Shown: positions 6,944 to 14,417 of the stretch, piece by piece
How the letters are laid out: every line of letters starts with the position of its first letter
How positions within the stretch are numbered: position 1 is the first letter of the stretch
IMG/VR virus record: IMGVR_UViG_3300020459_000044
Coordinates: 1-31,963 of that record
Strand: one strand, 5' to 3'
DNA: 31,963 bases
Source: a virus
Position numbers and translations under genes: made by a program
Notes under the pieces: model-generated
The model's database searches: none
What the model saw: only the letters and a program-made list of their open reading frames with translations
Told to the model about the DNA's origin: nothing

Positions 6944-7186
6944 TTAATGTTGATATTTCTTAACACTTGCTTCCCATTCCTTCATAGATGATTGTAATTG
7001 ACCCTCATTCTCCTTTGGATCTAACTTATTATATCCATTCCTTTTTTTCCATTCATTATACATTGCTCCCATTATCCATGATTGAGAAAGACTTTTAGGC
7101 CCATTCAACAATAATTCTACCTTCTTACCTGAATAGTAAGGTATAGATTCTTCTCTCCAATTGGAGTCATCATAAAGTTTTGCCAT
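6944..7186 (-). CDS. Small hypothetical protein (80 aa)
   Basis: An 80-aa soluble, Lys/Trp-rich protein (MAKLYDDSNWREESIPYYSG at the start, EWEASVKKYQH at the end). Its ATG directly follows the stop of the upstream basic protein, with GGAG inside that gene's last codons, so the two are translationally coupled. No domain is recognised. Its pairing with the putative internal head protein may mean it is a partner or another virion protein, but this is inference. Confidence 0.6.
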   Translation of the reverse strand: MAKLYDDSNWREESIPYYSGKKVELLLNGPKSLSQSWIMGAMYNEWKKRNGYNKLDPKENEGQLQSSMKEWEASVKKYQH

Positions 7187-7672
7187 TTAATCTCCGTATG
7201 AAAAAGTTTTTCCTTTGATTTGGGATTGACCATATGGGTTTTTACCTTGAGGTTTGAACCTACCCACATTTTCTCCTTTTTTATCTAATCCTCCTTTCCT
7301 TGTTCTATGAAGTGTAGCAGTTTTTTTTGTTTGAGTCAACACTGAGTCCTGCCCATACTTCTTACCCAGTTTCTTTACTTCTTTCTTAAACTTCCTTTTA
7401 CTTTTTTTACCACGATCTATAACATAACTTTTCTCTTTCACCTTTCTTTCATCTTTTGTGCCAGGATTTTCTAAATATGAACCCTTTACTTTAGTTGGTC
7501 CTCTACCAAATTTACCACGAATATCTTTTTGTAATTGCTTTGATCTTGCTTGATTTTCCTTTCTTGATTTGTCGCCACGATCAGCAGAAAGAGCTGCTAC
7601 ACCACTCTTATCAGACTTGGATTTGATTCTAGAGAGACTACTCTCTTGCATAAACTCTTGATATGTCTTCAT
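7187..7672 (-). CDS. Putative internal head protein with T4-type capsid-targeting sequence
   Basis: The 161-aa protein starts MKTYQEFMQES. The first seven residues and the tenth are identical to the capsid-targeting sequence of T4 internal proteins IPI and IPIII (MKTYQEFIAE). In T4 that sequence brings these proteins into the prohead and is cut off after the Glu by gp21 protease. Here cleavage would follow Glu10. The rest is extremely basic and low in complexity, with repeated Lys/Arg-Gly motifs (RGKKSKRKFKKEVKKLGKKYG), which suits a protein packed with DNA. A late-promoter-like AATAAATA (7695-7702) lies 22 nt before the ATG. T4 internal proteins are injected and can counter host defences. 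The same role here is inference, and a nucleic-acid-binding protein of another kind remains possible. Confidence 0.7.
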   Translation of the reverse strand: MKTYQEFMQESSLSRIKSKSDKSGVAALSADRGDKSRKENQARSKQLQKDIRGKFGRGPTKVKGSYLENPGTKDERKVKEKSYVIDRGKKSKRKFKKEVKKLGKKYGQDSVLTQTKKTATLHRTRKGGLDKKGENVGRFKPQGKNPYGQSQIKGKTFSYGD

Positions 7673-7694
7673 CGTATGTGACAGTTTCTAATCT

Positions 7695-7702
7695 TATTTA
7701 TT
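7695..7702 (-). promoter_or_regulatory. Late-promoter-like AATAAATA before the internal head protein gene
   Basis: The minus strand reads AATAAATA, one base from the T4 late consensus TATAAATA, 22 nt before the ATG of the putative internal protein. It overlaps the stop codon of the small gene upstream. The spacing agrees with the late motifs before tail and capsid genes. It would give this gene late expression inside an otherwise early or middle gene region. Confidence 0.45.
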
Positions 7703-7841
7703 GTTCTTTCTCCTCTAATACATCTAAAAGGTATTCATATTTTTTAAAAGTAACACCTTTCTTTGCTAAAAGAATCATCTTTGATACAGTCATTTCCTCA
7801 CTGTAAAAAATAACTGGTTGTTCTCTACAATCTCCACTCAT
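7698..7841 (-). CDS. Small hypothetical protein (47 aa)
   Basis: A frame from ATG 7839-7841 encodes MSGDCREQPVIFYSEEMTVS, then KMILLAKKGVTFKKYEYLLD and VLEEKEQ before TAA. AAAGGAG lies 7 nt before the ATG, and the ATG overlaps the previous stop as TAATG. Strong ribosome site and coupling support a real gene. No family is recognised. Confidence 0.6.
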   Translation of the reverse strand: MSGDCREQPVIFYSEEMTVSKMILLAKKGVTFKKYEYLLDVLEEKEQ

Positions 7842-7966
7842 TACTCTTTCTCCTTTACTACTGACTTATAATATTCAAGTCTCCTATTTAAAATAAGAAC
7901 TTTCTTTTCAAGTTCCTCATTTTGTTTTTCCAGTTGTTCGATGTGTTCTTCGTATACAATGTACAT
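7841..7966 (-). CDS. Small coiled-coil protein (41 aa)
   Basis: A frame from ATG 7964-7966 encodes MYIVYEEHIEQLEKQNEELE, then KKVLILNRRLEYYKSVVKEK and E. Residues 9-35 show a heptad pattern of Leu, Ile and Val, so a short coiled coil is likely. Its last codons supply the ribosome site of the next gene (TAATG overlap). No good ribosome site precedes its own start. Function unknown. Confidence 0.5.
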   Translation of the reverse strand: MYIVYEEHIEQLEKQNEELEKKVLILNRRLEYYKSVVKEKE

Positions 7967-8022
7967 AAATTTTCAAATAAAGAATACCATAATATAAATT
8001 ATATTTTTATTTCGTTAAATAT

Positions 8023-8214
8023 TTAATCATTTAACTTTCTCTTTATCTTCTCCCTGTTATATTCAAGTAAAGATAATTGACGCTCAAGTTCAAATTCAAT
8101 TGTGTGTAAATTACCTTTCAAATAAGTTTCCCACTCATTATCTTTAATTAAATCATGTAGATGAGCTACATGTTCTAAAGCAAATACTAGTTTAGTTTGA
8201 TCATTCATTTTCAT
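8023..8214 (-). CDS. Small hypothetical helical protein (63 aa)
   Basis: A 63-aa, probably all-helical charged protein (LEHVAHLHDLIKDNEWETYL; then ELERQLSLLEYNREKIKRKL). The ATG overlaps the stop of the 125-aa gene upstream (ATGA), so the two are coupled. No domain is recognised. Confidence 0.6.
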   Translation of the reverse strand: MKMNDQTKLVFALEHVAHLHDLIKDNEWETYLKGNLHTIEFELERQLSLLEYNREKIKRKLND

Positions 8215-8588
8215 TTCTTTTTCCTAAGTGGAACTTCAATCTCCCATGATGGAGATGATAGTTTAACCATTGTAAACTGTTGTCTATTCTTCTCATATGT
8301 TTTAGCAGGTTCATCACCAGCAGTCTCACCATAATGAGTTCTATGTTCTATAACAGCAGATCTCAAACCCATGTAATCTAATATAGCACCATCTATCATA
8401 TGATAGAGTGTATCCCAAGTAAGTGTTTCTCTTAATTGAGATGCAATCTTATCAATATCATTTCCATCAAGATACTCACCAGTTGATACTGCCTTTGAAT
8501 AATCTTCATATTGAGTCAAGAGTTTTGCTCTGATCTCTACCAACTCATTAAGGTTGATAGTGATTTTAATGTCATCATTAATTGCCAT
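8211..8588 (-). CDS. Hypothetical protein (125 aa)
   Basis: A 125-aa soluble protein with an N-terminal helical part (ELVEIRAKLLTQYEDYSKAV) and a C-terminal part rich in beta residues ending in a Lys/Arg tail. It starts 2 nt after the stop of the VWA protein and overlaps the next gene, so it belongs to the same transcript. I do not recognise it. Its constant association with the VWA gene would be worth testing in relatives. Confidence 0.65.
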   Translation of the reverse strand: MAINDDIKITINLNELVEIRAKLLTQYEDYSKAVSTGEYLDGNDIDKIASQLRETLTWDTLYHMIDGAILDYMGLRSAVIEHRTHYGETAGDEPAKTYEKNRQQFTMVKLSSPSWEIEVPLRKKK

Positions 8589-8590
8589 AG

Positions 8591-10759
8591 TTAAGCCACC
8601 AATTGAATAAATTCACCAAGAACTTTTTTATTAAGTTTTTTAGTCTTAAGAGATTTTACAAATGCTCTTTTGATTTGTGCTTTAGTTGCATCTTGTTGAA
8701 CATCAAACTCAGAATCATCTGCAAGATTAGTTGATGATAATGCAAAGTATGCATCATATCCAGACTTAGTAATCGTGAAACTTTTTTGTTTCTTCCAATC
8801 CTTTTCTATTCTTGTATAGTCATCAGTATACTCCATATGATACAATCTCGCAAATCGTAAAGCATCTCTCTTCTCTAAGACTCTCATACCAATAAAGTTA
8901 ACTGTAGGAAATGAATCTTTAAGATTTTTAAGTAAAGCATCAGTATACTCATGAAAATTCCAACCTAACCTATAAGTTTTACCATGTTTACGATCTCTCA
9001 AAAATACACATTCACCATTAATATTTCTGGTTCCTAGATACTCCTCATCTTCCCAATGACGTTTTACAGTAGCACGATATGGTAATTGATATGCTTCACC
9101 ATCAGTAAGAACAATACATTGAACTTTTTCAACTTTGTTTCTTTTTTGAAATTCTGGAATGATTTGATGTAAAGCAACTAGACTTTCATTTAAAGGAGTT
9201 CCTGAAAGAGATAATTTACTAGGATAGGTATAGAAACGATGGTAATTAACTCTACCAAATGATGCAGCAAGTCTCCAAACATTAATTAGTTGTTGCTCTA
9301 AAGTTTTTGAATTTACTTTATTAGTAAAAAGATTCATCAAACCAAAATGATTATCAACATGCAAATTATATTCTTTTCCTTCATAATGATTTACTCCTTC
9401 ATCTGCTCTCTCATATGTACCACGACCATACCATTCATTAGTAAAACCATATACATCAAAAGGAATATTAACTTTTCTACAGAACCAGATTAGATTATAA
9501 AGTTGCTTCAGAGTATCTTGTAAAACATAAGCCATAGATCCAGACCAATCAAGAATGAATACTAAACCATGATTCTTACCATCAGGTAATACTGTTATCT
9601 TCTTAAAAAGATCCTCATTAAATTTGTAAGTATGAAGTTTTGCTGTATCTAAAACTCCAGTGCGACTAGTAGTAGCACGAGCATAACTGGTAGCTGCCTT
9701 GCGAGACTCAAACTCTTTGACCAAATAATTTACTTCCTTTTGTGCATTGCGTTTGAATTGAACATAATCTGCATCTACAAAATCAAATAAGTTTTTTGGA
9801 AATACATCTGAAGTATGTCTATCTTCTGTTGATTCCCAATCTGATTCTGCCACTGTATAAAACGATTCAATCTCATTATGAACTTCAGAATTTTTAATGA
9901 TTACAGTATCAAGATTTACTTTTGGTAATTCAACATATACATTCTCAACTCCGTGAGTATTTACCAAACCTTTTAATTTCTCATCCAAAGATTCTGCTGT
10001 TTGAACTTCTATATCTTCATTGATTGGAGACTCTGGTATTTGATTGCTATGGTGGCCACCACTTTCTTCTGAGACAGATTGTGGTGCATTTTCATTTGAT
10101 TCAGATTCCTCTTCTTCACCCTCTTGATCCTCATATTCAGTATTATCTTCACCTAGATCGGGAGGTTCAAAATTAAAATTCATTTCATTATCTACATCAT
10201 CTTGCTTTTCATCTTCCTTCTCTTCCAGACAATATTCATATACTAATCTTGCAGCATCTTCCATCTCTTTAAAGGTCTCAGTAGATCCAACCAAATCAAC
10301 AATCTCTTGCTCACGATCTGTAAAAGATACATCAACGAACGCACCAATCTTGTAATATAGATTGATCCTATCAGCAAGATTAAGACTATCAATATCTTCA
10401 TTTTCTACTTGAAAGAAATCATTATCACTAAGTTCGGTATAACCTCTATAAAATGTCTTGGCAATTCCCATATACTTACGCTTCATCAATTTCTCAATTC
10501 TTACATCCTCACATACATTTACAATCCCATGTGGAATATCTTTTGCAGGATCTTGATCTGGTGTGAAGAGTGCATGACCAACCTCATGACCAACAAGCAT
10601 ATCATATACTCTATTACTTGCTTTCTCCCAGAGTGGAAGTGTTAACACACGAGTGTGAACATTGAACTGTGCTGTCTCAACCTGCTTGTGCTCTACTACT
10701 AGATCTTCAGTAGCAAGTAACTTTGCTAGTTGTGACTTGATTTCTTGCTGAACTGCCAT
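8591..10759 (-). CDS. CobT-like VWA protein with HExxH zinc-peptidase-like motif
   Basis: The 722-aa protein has three parts. The N-terminal region carries HEVGH (58-62) in the context MLVGHEVGHALFTP, followed by CEDVRIEKLMKRK (83-95). An acidic linker lies at about 175-255. The C-terminal von Willebrand factor A domain has MIDAS motif DWSGS (404-408), Thr in SGTPLNES (519-526) and LTDGE (551-555). The segment before the VWA domain (GVLDTAKL, 368-375) resembles the matching part of CobT of cobaltochelatase. The protein is larger than usual CobT proteins and has a metalloprotease-like motif. It probably works with the CobS-like ATPase as an AAA+/VWA remodelling pair. Whether HExxH is catalytic is unknown. 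AAAGGA precedes the start. Confidence 0.75.
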   Translation of the reverse strand: MAVQQEIKSQLAKLLATEDLVVEHKQVETAQFNVHTRVLTLPLWEKASNRVYDMLVGHEVGHALFTPDQDPAKDIPHGIVNVCEDVRIEKLMKRKYMGIAKTFYRGYTELSDNDFFQVENEDIDSLNLADRINLYYKIGAFVDVSFTDREQEIVDLVGSTETFKEMEDAARLVYEYCLEEKEDEKQDDVDNEMNFNFEPPDLGEDNTEYEDQEGEEEESESNENAPQSVSEESGGHHSNQIPESPINEDIEVQTAESLDEKLKGLVNTHGVENVYVELPKVNLDTVIIKNSEVHNEIESFYTVAESDWESTEDRHTSDVFPKNLFDFVDADYVQFKRNAQKEVNYLVKEFESRKAATSYARATTSRTGVLDTAKLHTYKFNEDLFKKITVLPDGKNHGLVFILDWSGSMAYVLQDTLKQLYNLIWFCRKVNIPFDVYGFTNEWYGRGTYERADEGVNHYEGKEYNLHVDNHFGLMNLFTNKVNSKTLEQQLINVWRLAASFGRVNYHRFYTYPSKLSLSGTPLNESLVALHQIIPEFQKRNKVEKVQCIVLTDGEAYQLPYRATVKRHWEDEEYLGTRNINGECVFLRDRKHGKTYRLGWNFHEYTDALLKNLKDSFPTVNFIGMRVLEKRDALRFARLYHMEYTDDYTRIEKDWKKQKSFTITKSGYDAYFALSSTNLADDSEFDVQQDATKAQIKRAFVKSLKTKKLNKKVLGEFIQLVA

Positions 10760-10928
10760 GTAATTTCCTTTCGTATATACCCATAATACTAGAAGACCTC
10801 CGCTTAATGGAGGTCATGTAACGCATCTTAACATTTTGTAACTTTTGCTTTGCTTGACGCAAGGCTTGTGGTTTTAACCTTCGTTTAGGTTCTTTCTTAG
10901 AATGGTGTCGCCAGTTAGGTACTCTCAT
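10707..10928 (-). CDS. Possible small basic protein overlapping the VWA gene start
   Basis: An open frame of 73 codons begins at ATG 10926-10928, inside the end of the epimerase gene, and runs 53 nt into the VWA gene. The product is strongly basic (MRVPNWRHHSKKEPKRRLKP, then QALRQAKQKLQNVKMRYMT). It fills a gap of 155 nt that would otherwise be empty. Against it are the long overlap, the absence of a good ribosome site and the stem-loop inside the frame (10795-10815). The first 45 residues look more protein-like than the rest. Confidence 0.4.
   Translation of the reverse strand: MRVPNWRHHSKKEPKRRLKPQALRQAKQKLQNVKMRYMTSIKRRSSSIMGIYERKLHGSSARNQVTTSKVTCY
10795..10815 (-). terminator. Stem-loop, possible weak terminator before the VWA gene
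   Basis: GACCTCC and GGAGGTC form a perfect 7-bp stem with a 7-nt loop. On the minus strand it is followed by TTCTAGTATT, a poor U-tract. The stem sequence resembles that of the gp23 terminator (20741-20765). It lies 35 nt before the VWA start codon and may attenuate read-through from the epimerase. Confidence 0.45.
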
Positions 10929-11664
10929 TGTTCTTCACCGTATCCAGAATATTTATCATTGGCATCCATCCAGTGCTAGCTATAATGGATATGTCAGCAA
11001 CATTATCTTCTGCTTCACCAGGCGTATATTCTTTAAGTGGAAGATCGCCTTGACCAAATTTCTCTGCCAACTTCTTGACAGGAACAGACTCACCATATCC
11101 TACAGGAACAGGCCCTGTTATTGTGCTAGGAGCAAGATACCGTATAGCACTACACACATCCTTAACATGAATCCAATCTCTTCTATGATTAGTTACATAG
11201 GTTGCTTTTTTATCACGTAATAACCCATACATCATATTAGGTCTAACATCAGGGCCATATACTGTAGTAAATCTCATCCCAACTGAATTGGGTGGAGCCA
11301 TTTGTTCGTTAACCCACTTACTCATAGCATAAGGATTATTCCAATAATCACCATCAACAGCACTTGATGAAGCATAAAGAAGTCTTGTATTCGTATCTCT
11401 ACACCAATCAAATAATGGTTTTGCCTTTACAATATTATTCTCATAATACTCTTCAGGTTTTTCAATACTCTCACGTATATCTGCCCATGCTGCAAGATGA
11501 ATCACAAGATCATAGTCACCAACTTTAAAATTACCACTAGTATTAAAATCACCCACATCGTCTGGATGATCTATACCATGAACTTTATACCCAAGTTGAT
11601 TCCTCCAATCGGCAAAAACATACCGACCAATAAAACCTCTATGCCCTGTTACTAATACTTTCAT
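10915..11664 (-). CDS. NAD-dependent nucleotide-sugar epimerase/dehydratase (SDR family)
   Basis: Starting at ATG 11662-11664, which overlaps the previous stop as ATGA, the protein is 249 aa. It has the Rossmann glycine motif GHRGFIG (7-13), a DxVIHLAA segment (52-59), active-site Ser residues at about 99-101 and YAMSK (112-116) as the YxxxK catalytic pair. This is the extended SDR fold of UDP-sugar epimerases and dehydratases. It is shorter than typical GalE-type enzymes (about 330 aa), with a reduced substrate domain, so the substrate cannot be predicted. Together with the UDP-sugar dehydrogenase just upstream it forms a two-gene sugar-nucleotide cassette inserted among recombination and CobT-like genes. 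Confidence 0.85.
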   Translation of the reverse strand: MKVLVTGHRGFIGRYVFADWRNQLGYKVHGIDHPDDVGDFNTSGNFKVGDYDLVIHLAAWADIRESIEKPEEYYENNIVKAKPLFDWCRDTNTRLLYASSSAVDGDYWNNPYAMSKWVNEQMAPPNSVGMRFTTVYGPDVRPNMMYGLLRDKKATYVTNHRRDWIHVKDVCSAIRYLAPSTITGPVPVGYGESVPVKKLAEKFGQGDLPLKEYTPGEAEDNVADISIIASTGWMPMINILDTVKNNEST

Positions 11665-12449
11665 GTCACTGGCCAATCAATAACTTTTCTAATTTGTTCA
11701 TTATACTTCCATACTTCTTTGAGCATGTCAGCATTTACTCCATGAGATTCCATCTGAACAATCAAGGAGTTTAGATCTTTAGGGAAGCACGTTCCACCAA
11801 ATCCCCTGTCATTATCTATACCAGGAACTTGAGTATGTGATTTACCTATTCTACTATCTGCAGTAACTCCCTCACATACTGTATCATAATCCATTCCAAC
11901 TGCTTGGCATAAGTCATATATCTTATTGAAATATGCTACTTTATAGGCAAGGAATGTGTTAGAGAAATATTTAATTGCTTCACTCTCATCCGAGGTGGTA
12001 ATGATACTTGGGATATTAGGAAAACACTGTTCAAAGAAACGAATAAAATCAACACATAGTTCTTGATCTCCTCCAACAATATTTCTTTCTGAATTGGAAA
12101 AATCCTCCACCGCATTTCTTGCTGTGAGGAATTCTGGGTTGTGAATAACATTATGCCTCTCAGTATACTTCTTAGTTGTACCAATAGGAACGGTAGACTT
12201 TATAATAAATGTTCCGTCTATGTATTCAGGAAGTTCCTTAAAAAAATTATCCAATATTGATAAGTCACATTCACCCCCTTCTCTCATTGGAGTGGGAAGA
12301 CATACAAATATAAACTCTTGATTTATAACCTCACCTAAAGTATTAAGTGATCTATTTTTATCTGCATCATAGACTTTACAATTTACTTTATCACGTAGGT
12401 TTTGATATACAGCATTTCCTACAAAGCCATTACCAACAATTCCAATCAT
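11661..12449 (-). CDS. UDP-glucose/GDP-mannose 6-dehydrogenase-like protein, C-terminal domain missing
   Basis: The 262-aa protein has the Rossmann motif GNGFVG (6-11), VCLPTPM (about 49-55), STVPIGTT, and the catalytic-cysteine motif GFGGTCFPKDL with Cys221. These belong to the UDP-glucose 6-dehydrogenase family, which oxidises a UDP-sugar to the uronic acid with two NAD+. Family members are usually about 390-450 aa. This one stops about 40 residues after the catalytic Cys, so the C-terminal UDP-binding domain is absent. The central dimerisation helix and catalytic residues remain. It may use another partner or substrate, or bind without full catalysis. Its start overlaps the gp46 stop (ATGA). 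Confidence 0.85.
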   Translation of the reverse strand: MIGIVGNGFVGNAVYQNLRDKVNCKVYDADKNRSLNTLGEVINQEFIFVCLPTPMREGGECDLSILDNFFKELPEYIDGTFIIKSTVPIGTTKKYTERHNVIHNPEFLTARNAVEDFSNSERNIVGGDQELCVDFIRFFEQCFPNIPSIITTSDESEAIKYFSNTFLAYKVAYFNKIYDLCQAVGMDYDTVCEGVTADSRIGKSHTQVPGIDNDRGFGGTCFPKDLNSLIVQMESHGVNADMLKEVWKYNEQIRKVIDWPVT

Positions 12450-14158
12450 AATGCCATCCTACTAAATCCTTTAATTTTTTCAAATCGAATGTGATTTTCA
12501 AATTTATCTTCCATCCCTGTCTTATGAGATATGATAAAGATATTAGCATCTTTAATTACATATCTGATAATCTTTAAAAATTCTTCTGTTCCTTGGCCAT
12601 CAAGTGAACTGTCAAACACTTCATCCAGTATCATTAAGTTTGTGGATACTGAATTCTTAAACTTAGCAACTTCCCTCCATGTGAAGAGAAGTGCTAAATC
12701 GATTCTTTGTTTTTCACCTTCACTAAACGATGCATAAGAAAAATCCTCATGTATTGGGGATTGAATGGTTTCGTTAAACTCCTCATCAAGAGTAAAATTA
12801 ATGTAAAAATCCATCATCTGTAGATAACGGTTTACTTGTTGATTTATCAACGGTAGATACTTCTTGATGATTTTAGTCTTAACTCCTCCATCTTTCAATA
12901 GGTCGTATGTGAAATTGTAATATTTGATTTTTTCTTTACGGGTGACTAACTCGTCATAGGTCTCTTGGAGATTTTGTTTGAATTTTTCTAACTTGTCATG
13001 CTCAGTATTTCTGTTTTCAAGTTGACTGGTAAGTGTTTGAATTTCAGATTCCAGTTCTCTGATCTGTCTCTGGCAAGCAGATACAGTTGTATTGTTTTTA
13101 GAAATGCCATGCGTTAGTGTTGTGATCCCCTCTGATAGTTTTGTAAAGTGACGCTCTCGCTCTTGTTCTTCTTTAATTGCGTCTTCTAGTTTGTCGTAAC
13201 CAGATTGCAACTCTTTTGCTTTAATTTGAGCATCGTTAATTTTATTTATTCTAAACTCTTCATTTATAGACTGTGTGCAAGTTGGGCATACCGTCTTGTT
13301 TGTGAAAAACTTATGCTCTTTAGTAATGGTCGCTACCTTCTGAGATATTTTACCTCTATAATTGTTAAGTTCTACTAACTTATCTCTTGAACCCATTACC
13401 TCTTTTTGCTTCTCAGTAAGGCCATATACATCATCTTCTAACCCTTCATTCTTCATTGTAAGAATACATATTTCATCACTCAAACCATCTTGTTTCTTTC
13501 TCTTTACTTCAATTCTTTCCTTACCTTGACTCTCTATCTCACTCATAAACTTCTCTTGCATCTCTACCTTATCAGTAAGAGATTCTTTTTTCAACTCTAA
13601 AGTTCTAGCATCATCTTTAATGATACGAATCTTATCCTTAAGAATATTATTCATTGAAGAGAATATCTTAATATCAAGTAAGTCTTCAATAACCTCTCTA
13701 CGATTAGTAGCACTCAGTTGCATGAATGGAATAAAAGCACTACTACCAAGAACTACAATCTGTGTAAAGGATTTGTAGTTCATCTTAAGAACATTTTGCT
13801 CTAACCATTTCTGCTGATCATTAGCAGAAGATGATTGATCTAAAAGAGTATCATCTCTCCATATCTCAAATAAATTTGGTTTAATTCCCCTTACAACTTT
13901 CCATTTAATAGTTCCAACAGAAAACTCAAGTTCAACCCTACAGTCTTTCTCATTGGTAGAATTTATTAATTGACCTTTACTAATCTTACGAAAAGGTTTA
14001 TTAAACAAACTGAATGTAAGTGCATCTAATACAGTGCTCTTTCCACTTCCATTAACACCCACAATTAAAGTAGTGGAAGTTCCTTGGAGATTAATTTCAG
14101 AATATTGATTACCCGTTGAAAGAAAATTCTTCCATCGAATATTTTCAAATAAAATCAT
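12446..14158 (-). CDS. 46: Recombination endonuclease subunit gp46 (Rad50/SbcC-like ATPase)
   Basis: The 570-aa protein has Walker A GVNGSGKS (34-41), a long coiled coil split by the zinc-hook CPTC (291-294), the ABC signature SFSEGEKQR (about 477-485) and Walker B LMILDEVFD (about 508-516). T4 gp46 is 560 aa. With gp47 it forms the Mre11/Rad50-type nuclease that resects DNA ends for recombination-dependent replication and degrades host DNA. The start overlaps the end of the DUF3110 gene by 14 nt. Confidence 0.96.
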   Translation of the reverse strand: MILFENIRWKNFLSTGNQYSEINLQGTSTTLIVGVNGSGKSTVLDALTFSLFNKPFRKISKGQLINSTNEKDCRVELEFSVGTIKWKVVRGIKPNLFEIWRDDTLLDQSSSANDQQKWLEQNVLKMNYKSFTQIVVLGSSAFIPFMQLSATNRREVIEDLLDIKIFSSMNNILKDKIRIIKDDARTLELKKESLTDKVEMQEKFMSEIESQGKERIEVKRKKQDGLSDEICILTMKNEGLEDDVYGLTEKQKEVMGSRDKLVELNNYRGKISQKVATITKEHKFFTNKTVCPTCTQSINEEFRINKINDAQIKAKELQSGYDKLEDAIKEEQERERHFTKLSEGITTLTHGISKNNTTVSACQRQIRELESEIQTLTSQLENRNTEHDKLEKFKQNLQETYDELVTRKEKIKYYNFTYDLLKDGGVKTKIIKKYLPLINQQVNRYLQMMDFYINFTLDEEFNETIQSPIHEDFSYASFSEGEKQRIDLALLFTWREVAKFKNSVSTNLMILDEVFDSSLDGQGTEEFLKIIRYVIKDANIFIISHKTGMEDKFENHIRFEKIKGFSRMAL

Positions 14159-14417
14159 GCTTAGTGATAGGTGGAATTACAATATCATTGGGAGTGATAA
14201 CGGTATATTCATAACCGTGTTGTTCACACACTCCAATCATCATATCAGGCTCAACTTCAATAACGTGCATTTCTGGATAATTATTGTCTTCTAACTGCAT
14301 GGCATAACGAGTAGCATCATCTTCTTCTTGAAAAAGATATAGGATATGATCACCCTCATCATTTTCTACAGAGTATGCACCCTCGTTTTCTTTACCATGA
14401 ATGGTTAGAATATACAT
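14145..14417 (-). CDS. DUF3110 family protein
   Basis: The 90-aa protein begins MYILTIHGKENEGAYSVEND and has LYLFQEEDDATRYAMQLEDN, a later CEQHGYEYTVI and IVIPP. This matches the pattern of DUF3110, a short domain typical of cyanobacteria, with N-E-G-I near the start, then F-E-x-E-D-D-A-x-R-Y and L-E-A-Q-D-F-P, and a final L-x-x-P-P. Function unknown. It lies between gp47 and gp46 and touches both, so it is co-expressed with the recombination nuclease. It is one of the best hints that the host is a cyanobacterium. The assignment is from remembered motifs. Confidence 0.75.
   Translation of the reverse strand: MYILTIHGKENEGAYSVENDEGDHILYLFQEEDDATRYAMQLEDNNYPEMHVIEVEPDMMIGVCEQHGYEYTVITPNDIVIPPITKHDFI

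Noticed and set aside
7998-8003. TATAAT in the AT-rich gap before the 41-aa gene
   Set aside because: The -35 position reads TTAAAT; in this AT-rich gap the match is expected by chance.
11936-12184. 82-codon minus-strand frame inside the UDP-sugar dehydrogenase gene
   Set aside because: It is an alternative frame of a gene with clear catalytic motifs and lacks its own start signals.
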